Part shown: positions 60,766 through 64,000 of the stretch, piece after piece
Layout of the letters: each line of letters starts with the position of its first letter
How positions within the stretch are numbered: position 1 is the stretch's first letter
Assembly: GCA_020444275.1 (NCBI GenBank)
Contig: JAHLLG010000002.1
Coordinates: forward strand, 855,991-919,990
Source: Bacteroidota bacterium
GTDB taxonomy: Bacteria > Bacteroidota > Bacteroidia > Bacteroidales > UBA12077
Length of the DNA stretch: 64,000 nt
Direction: 5' to 3'
Program-made: the position numbers and the translations under genes
The notes under the pieces: model-generated
Database searches by the model: none
The model's input: only the letters and a program-made list of their open reading frames with translations
Told to the model about the DNA's origin: nothing

Positions 60766-63279
60766 ATGCATTTATCGCCGAAAGATTTACGTAGATTCTT
60801 TTCAGGAATTGTGATTCCTTCAATTCTTGCTATTATTTTATTTATCGCATCCATGTATATTTTCATAATACCAAGCTTCGAAAATAATATTATGAATAAA
60901 AAGCGTGAGATGATCAGAGAGCTTGTAAATACAACCTGGAATCTTGTTGAAGATTTTAATCAGGATTATAAAGAAGGACTGCTTAGCCTGGAAGAAGCTC
61001 AGCAACATGCAATGAATAAAATAGAAAGCATACGATATGGCGATGAAAACAAAGATTATTTCTGGATTATTGATCTGTATCCGCGAATGATTATGCACCC
61101 TTACCGAATTGACCTAAATGGCACAGAGTTAACGAATTATAAAGATCAGGCTGGAAAAGCACTGTTTGTTGTTGCTGTTGATACCGTGCAAAAAAGTGGT
61201 GAAGGTTTTATTGATTATATGTGGCAATGGAAAGATGATTCAACCAAAATTGTACCCAAGTTATCGTATGTAAAACTTTATAAAGAGTGGAACTGGATTA
61301 TTGGAACCGGAATTTATATTGAGGATGTTAAAGAAGAAATATCAAGTTTGGAAAACCGATTACTAAAAATTGCCTTTATAATTATTGGTATTATTAGTAT
61401 TATAATACTTTACATTATTAAGCAAAGCTTAGATATTGAACGACGAAGAAAAGATATTCAAGATAAATTAAAAGCCTCAAGAAGAAAATACCAGTCGCTT
61501 GTTGAAGCCTCTATTGATGGAACGTTATTAGTGGTAGACGATAAAATTATATTTTCAAACATTACCTTTAATAATATGTATGGCAGTTCGGCCAGTTATG
61601 TTTTACTTCAAAAATTTGATGATATATTTGAAATTAAATGGAACAATGTATTATTAAAGGTTAAAGAGGCTGGAAAATCTGTTTCAATTGATACGAGAAT
61701 TAAAACCGCTAATAAAACCTACCGTGATGTTGTTTTATCAATATCAAAAGCCTTTTTTGGAAAACAGGCTGGATATATCATTATTGTAAAAGATTTAAAT
61801 CAGGTTAAACTTGTTGAAAAAGAAACTGAGCAACTATCTAACGAAGTACAAACTTCGCTTTTGTTAATGAATCAACCCATTCAACATTTTAGCAAAGAAA
61901 TAATTAGCTGCGAAATAAATAGCTCAATTGCTAATGCAGTGCAAATCATGACACGAAAGAACAGCGATGTAATATTTGTTTCACAAGATTCAAATCTAAT
62001 TGGGATAATAACCGATCATGATCTTAAAACAAGAGTACTTGCAACCCAAAGAGATATCAGTAGTTCTGTTTCTAATATTATGACTGCTCCCATAATTGCT
62101 GTAAATGAAAATATTCTTCTGTATGAAGCTATTCTGCAATTTAATAATCGTAAAATTTCGCATTTGGCAGTTACCAATTCAGAAGGAAAAATAAGCGGTG
62201 TTATTAGTAATTATGATATTTTCGAAATGCAAAGAAACTCAATTAGCTTCTTAGTGCGTGAAGTTGAACATGCAGAAACTGTTCATCAAATTGAAAAAAT
62301 AACACAAAGATTACCTGTACTTATAAAGGCGCTTATTGATAGTGGTGCAAGAACGCAAAATATTACCCGAATTATTACCTCGTTAACCGATGCAATAACG
62401 AAAAGACTCATTGCATTAGCCATAGAAAAAATAGGTAATCCTCCTTCTGGTTTTGCATTTATTGCTGTTGGTAGTGAAGGCAGAATGGAACAAACATTAG
62501 CAACCGATCAGGATAATGCCATAATAATTGAAAATGTTCATCAGGAAAACTTAGATGTTTTCAAAAGATACTTTTTGGAATTAGGATCAAGAATCAGTGA
62601 TTCTTTAAATGACCTGGGATTTAAGTATTGTAACGGCAAAGTAATGGCGAGTAACCCACGTTGGGTATTAAGTCTGGATGAGTGGAAAAAACAGTTTCAT
62701 ACCTGGATTGTTAACAGCGATCCCAAAAGCATTATGGAAGCAGGTATATTTTTCGACTTCAGGTGTATTTATGGAAGTCAAGAGCTTACTAAGGAATTGC
62801 AGAATTATATTTTTCAAATTTCGGCAAACAAAGCTGCATTTTTTCAACATTTGGCTAATCCTATCATCAAATATAAATCTGCTATAAATCTTTTTGGTAA
62901 TATCGTTGGTGATACCAAAGAGGACAATCAGAATGTACTTGACATTAAAAAAATAATTTTCCCTATAACAAGTTTTATTCGGATATATGCAATCCGGAAT
63001 AAAATTGAAGAAACCAACTCGTTACTGCGCCTGGAAAAACTCAATTCCATAAACCAGGTAAAGAAAAACCTTTACAACGAAATTAATGTCTCTTACAATT
63101 ATCTGATGTTAATGAGATTCAGGTTTCAAACAAACCAATTATTAAAAAAGAAAGATCCCGATAATCTGGTTAACATTGATGAACTTACTGATATTGAAAA
63201 AACTACTCTTAAAAAAATAATATCCGAAATCTCCAATTTACAAACTCAGTTAAACTTCGATTTTAAAGGTAATTTATAA
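60766..63279 (+). CDS. Cache-PAS-CBS-CBS-DUF294 signalling protein
   Basis: An 837-residue protein. Membrane segment 13-35, a periplasmic sCache_2 domain at about 40-195 (DYFWIIDLYPRMIMHP, then EWNWIIGTGIYIEDV), a second membrane segment at 199-218, a PAS domain at about 240-350, two CBS domains at about 375-486, a DUF294 nucleotidyltransferase-like domain at about 525-665 with Gly569-Ser570 and Asp581-Gln-Asp583, and a DUF294 C-terminal helical domain at about 700-830. CBS-DUF294 proteins are known beside ActP-like symporters; the fusion to an extracytoplasmic ligand sensor is unusual. It probably links carboxylate sensing to symporter control. Confidence 0.88.
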   Translation: MHLSPKDLRRFFSGIVIPSILAIILFIASMYIFIIPSFENNIMNKKREMIRELVNTTWNLVEDFNQDYKEGLLSLEEAQQHAMNKIESIRYGDENKDYFWIIDLYPRMIMHPYRIDLNGTELTNYKDQAGKALFVVAVDTVQKSGEGFIDYMWQWKDDSTKIVPKLSYVKLYKEWNWIIGTGIYIEDVKEEISSLENRLLKIAFIIIGIISIIILYIIKQSLDIERRRKDIQDKLKASRRKYQSLVEASIDGTLLVVDDKIIFSNITFNNMYGSSASYVLLQKFDDIFEIKWNNVLLKVKEAGKSVSIDTRIKTANKTYRDVVLSISKAFFGKQAGYIIIVKDLNQVKLVEKETEQLSNEVQTSLLLMNQPIQHFSKEIISCEINSSIANAVQIMTRKNSDVIFVSQDSNLIGIITDHDLKTRVLATQRDISSSVSNIMTAPIIAVNENILLYEAILQFNNRKISHLAVTNSEGKISGVISNYDIFEMQRNSISFLVREVEHAETVHQIEKITQRLPVLIKALIDSGARTQNITRIITSLTDAITKRLIALAIEKIGNPPSGFAFIAVGSEGRMEQTLATDQDNAIIIENVHQENLDVFKRYFLELGSRISDSLNDLGFKYCNGKVMASNPRWVLSLDEWKKQFHTWIVNSDPKSIMEAGIFFDFRCIYGSQELTKELQNYIFQISANKAAFFQHLANPIIKYKSAINLFGNIVGDTKEDNQNVLDIKKIIFPITSFIRIYAIRNKIEETNSLLRLEKLNSINQVKKNLYNEINVSYNYLMLMRFRFQTNQLLKKKDPDNLVNIDELTDIEKTTLKKIISEISNLQTQLNFDFKGNL

Positions 63280-63397
63280 ACGCATCTGTACTTTTCAAAT
63301 TAACAAGATGTTAAATCCTGAACATTTTGTTTATTATCTTGTTTAGAATGGTAAACATTTGTTAAACAATTTTGAAATAAACCAAAACAAAATAAAT

Positions 63398-63961
63398 ATG
63401 AAAAGAGTAAGTTTTTTATTGGCAATTTTGCTGTTCGGATTTACAGCAATAGCACAAGAAATTTCGGCTGATGTTTCGAAATCAGAAATTAAGTGGACTG
63501 GTAAAAAAGTTTCAGGTGAACACTGGGGATATATTGATTTAAAGAGTGGTTCATTTGTTATAGAAGATGGAAAAATTACGAGCGGAACATTTACTATCGA
63601 TATGACCACCATAGTGTGTGAAGATTTAGAAAGCCCTGAATGGAATCAAAAATTGGTAGGGCACCTTAAATCCGATGACTTTTTTAGTGTTGATAAGTTT
63701 AAAACCGCCACACTTAAAATAAAAGAAAGTTCTGAATTTAAGAATGGTGTAGCTGAAGTTAAAGGCGATTTAACCATTAAAGGAATAACCAACCCCATTA
63801 GTTTTAAAGCAAAGAAAGAATCGGGAAACTATTTGGCAACTATCACAGTTGACAGAACCAAATATGATGTTAAATACGGCTCGGGTAAATTCTTCGATAA
63901 CTTAGGTGATAATATGATTGACGATGATTTTACGTTGGATGTAAAACTTGTTACAAAATAA
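63398..63961 (+). CDS. YceI-family periplasmic lipid-binding-like protein
   Basis: A 187-residue protein from the ATG at 63398; an in-frame TTG at 63359 would add 13 residues before the signal. The signal peptide (MKRVSFLLAILLFGFTAIAQ) precedes a lipocalin-like YceI domain: SEIKWTGKKVSGEHWGYIDL, FTIDMTTIVCEDLESPEW, HLKSDDFFSVDKFKTATLKI and KGDLTIKGITNPISF. Family members bind polyisoprenoids or similar amphiphiles. Monocistronic, ended by a strong terminator. Confidence 0.93.
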   Translation: MKRVSFLLAILLFGFTAIAQEISADVSKSEIKWTGKKVSGEHWGYIDLKSGSFVIEDGKITSGTFTIDMTTIVCEDLESPEWNQKLVGHLKSDDFFSVDKFKTATLKIKESSEFKNGVAEVKGDLTIKGITNPISFKAKKESGNYLATITVDRTKYDVKYGSGKFFDNLGDNMIDDDFTLDVKLVTK

Positions 63962-63966
63962 GATTT

Positions 63967-63996
63967 AAAAGAGCGTTTAAAAACGCTCTTTTTTTT
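63967..63996 (+). terminator. Rho-independent terminator after yceI-like gene
   Basis: AAAAGAGCGTTT and AAACGCTCTTTT are perfect 12-bp arms with a 2-nt centre, followed by T residues. Confidence 0.92.
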
Positions 63997-64000
63997 ATAT

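Noticed and set aside
63343-63612. 89-codon frame opposite the YceI gene.
   Set aside because: It lies antisense to a well-supported gene with a signal peptide and family motifs; its sequence is the complement of those codons and shows no independent feature.

Overview
The window is AT-rich chromosomal DNA from a member of the Bacteroidota, probably a free-living marine or saline relative of the Marinilabiliales; I cannot assign a genus. The signs are ECF sigma/FecR-type anti-sigma pairs, STN-plus-carboxypeptidase-regulatory proteins, DUF4252, DUF4382 and DUF5916 families, many lipoproteins, promoters of the TTTG / TAnnTTTG type, and the radical-SAM/DUF4130 repair pair. NhaD, a DAACS symporter and a sodium:solute symporter suggest a sodium-based physiology. 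There is no prophage, CRISPR array or rRNA operon. Most of the window is ordinary chromosome, with several small dispersed repeats and a few unusual multidomain proteins.

Layout. 0-0.5 kb: the end of a REP-associated tyrosine transposase (RAYT) gene running off the left edge, next to a REP-like palindrome whose second copy lies at 28.9 kb. 0.5-2.8 kb: a repeat protein with a GH16-like domain lacking the usual acid/base glutamate, and a DUF1648 membrane protein. 2.8-6.0 kb: ECF sigma, FecR and an STN protein. 6.3-10.7 kb: AEC transporter, two-gene DNA-repair cassette, a divergent LexA/S24-type repressor and ArfB. 10.9-13.5 kb: membrane phosphoesterase and a large lipoprotein. 13.7-16.6 kb: three DUF4252 proteins around a second ECF sigma/anti-sigma pair. 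16.7-21.8 kb: thioesterase, SDR, two identical tRNA-Lys genes, nhaD, pyrD and a small HTH regulator.

21.8-34.8 kb: a long noncoding stretch rich in TTACA-TGTAA-like palindromes, a dicarboxylate/amino-acid symporter, a FtsX/MacB-type permease, a glycerol-3-phosphate operon containing an alkyl-DHAP-synthase-like protein, a Crp/Fnr regulator, a 147-bp MITE-like element, a thioredoxin-like lipoprotein, a VOC protein and Ogt. 34.8-41.8 kb: flavodoxin, an exported WD40-caspase protein, and a three-gene biotin-dependent acyl-CoA carboxylase. 41.8-51.3 kb: tandem DUF4382 lipoproteins, a CBM9/DUF5916 protein, prfC, an amidohydrolase and an MFS carrier. 51.5-57.4 kb: free methionine sulfoxide reductase, a TPR protein, a beta-propeller lipoprotein, a glutathione peroxidase, a small beta-barrel and a membrane protein.

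57.5-63.3 kb is a tight four-gene unit: an expanded DUF4212-like small subunit, a sodium:solute symporter, a TPR protein and a Cache-PAS-CBS-CBS-DUF294 signalling protein. It looks like a substrate-sensing, sodium-coupled carboxylate uptake system. A YceI protein closes the window. Together with the acyl-CoA carboxylase and the glycerol-3-phosphate operon it suggests a cell using small carboxylates and glycerol. The items most worth a second look are the transporter/sensor unit, the GH16-like pseudoenzyme, the exported caspase, the RAYT/REP pair and the 147-bp structured element.
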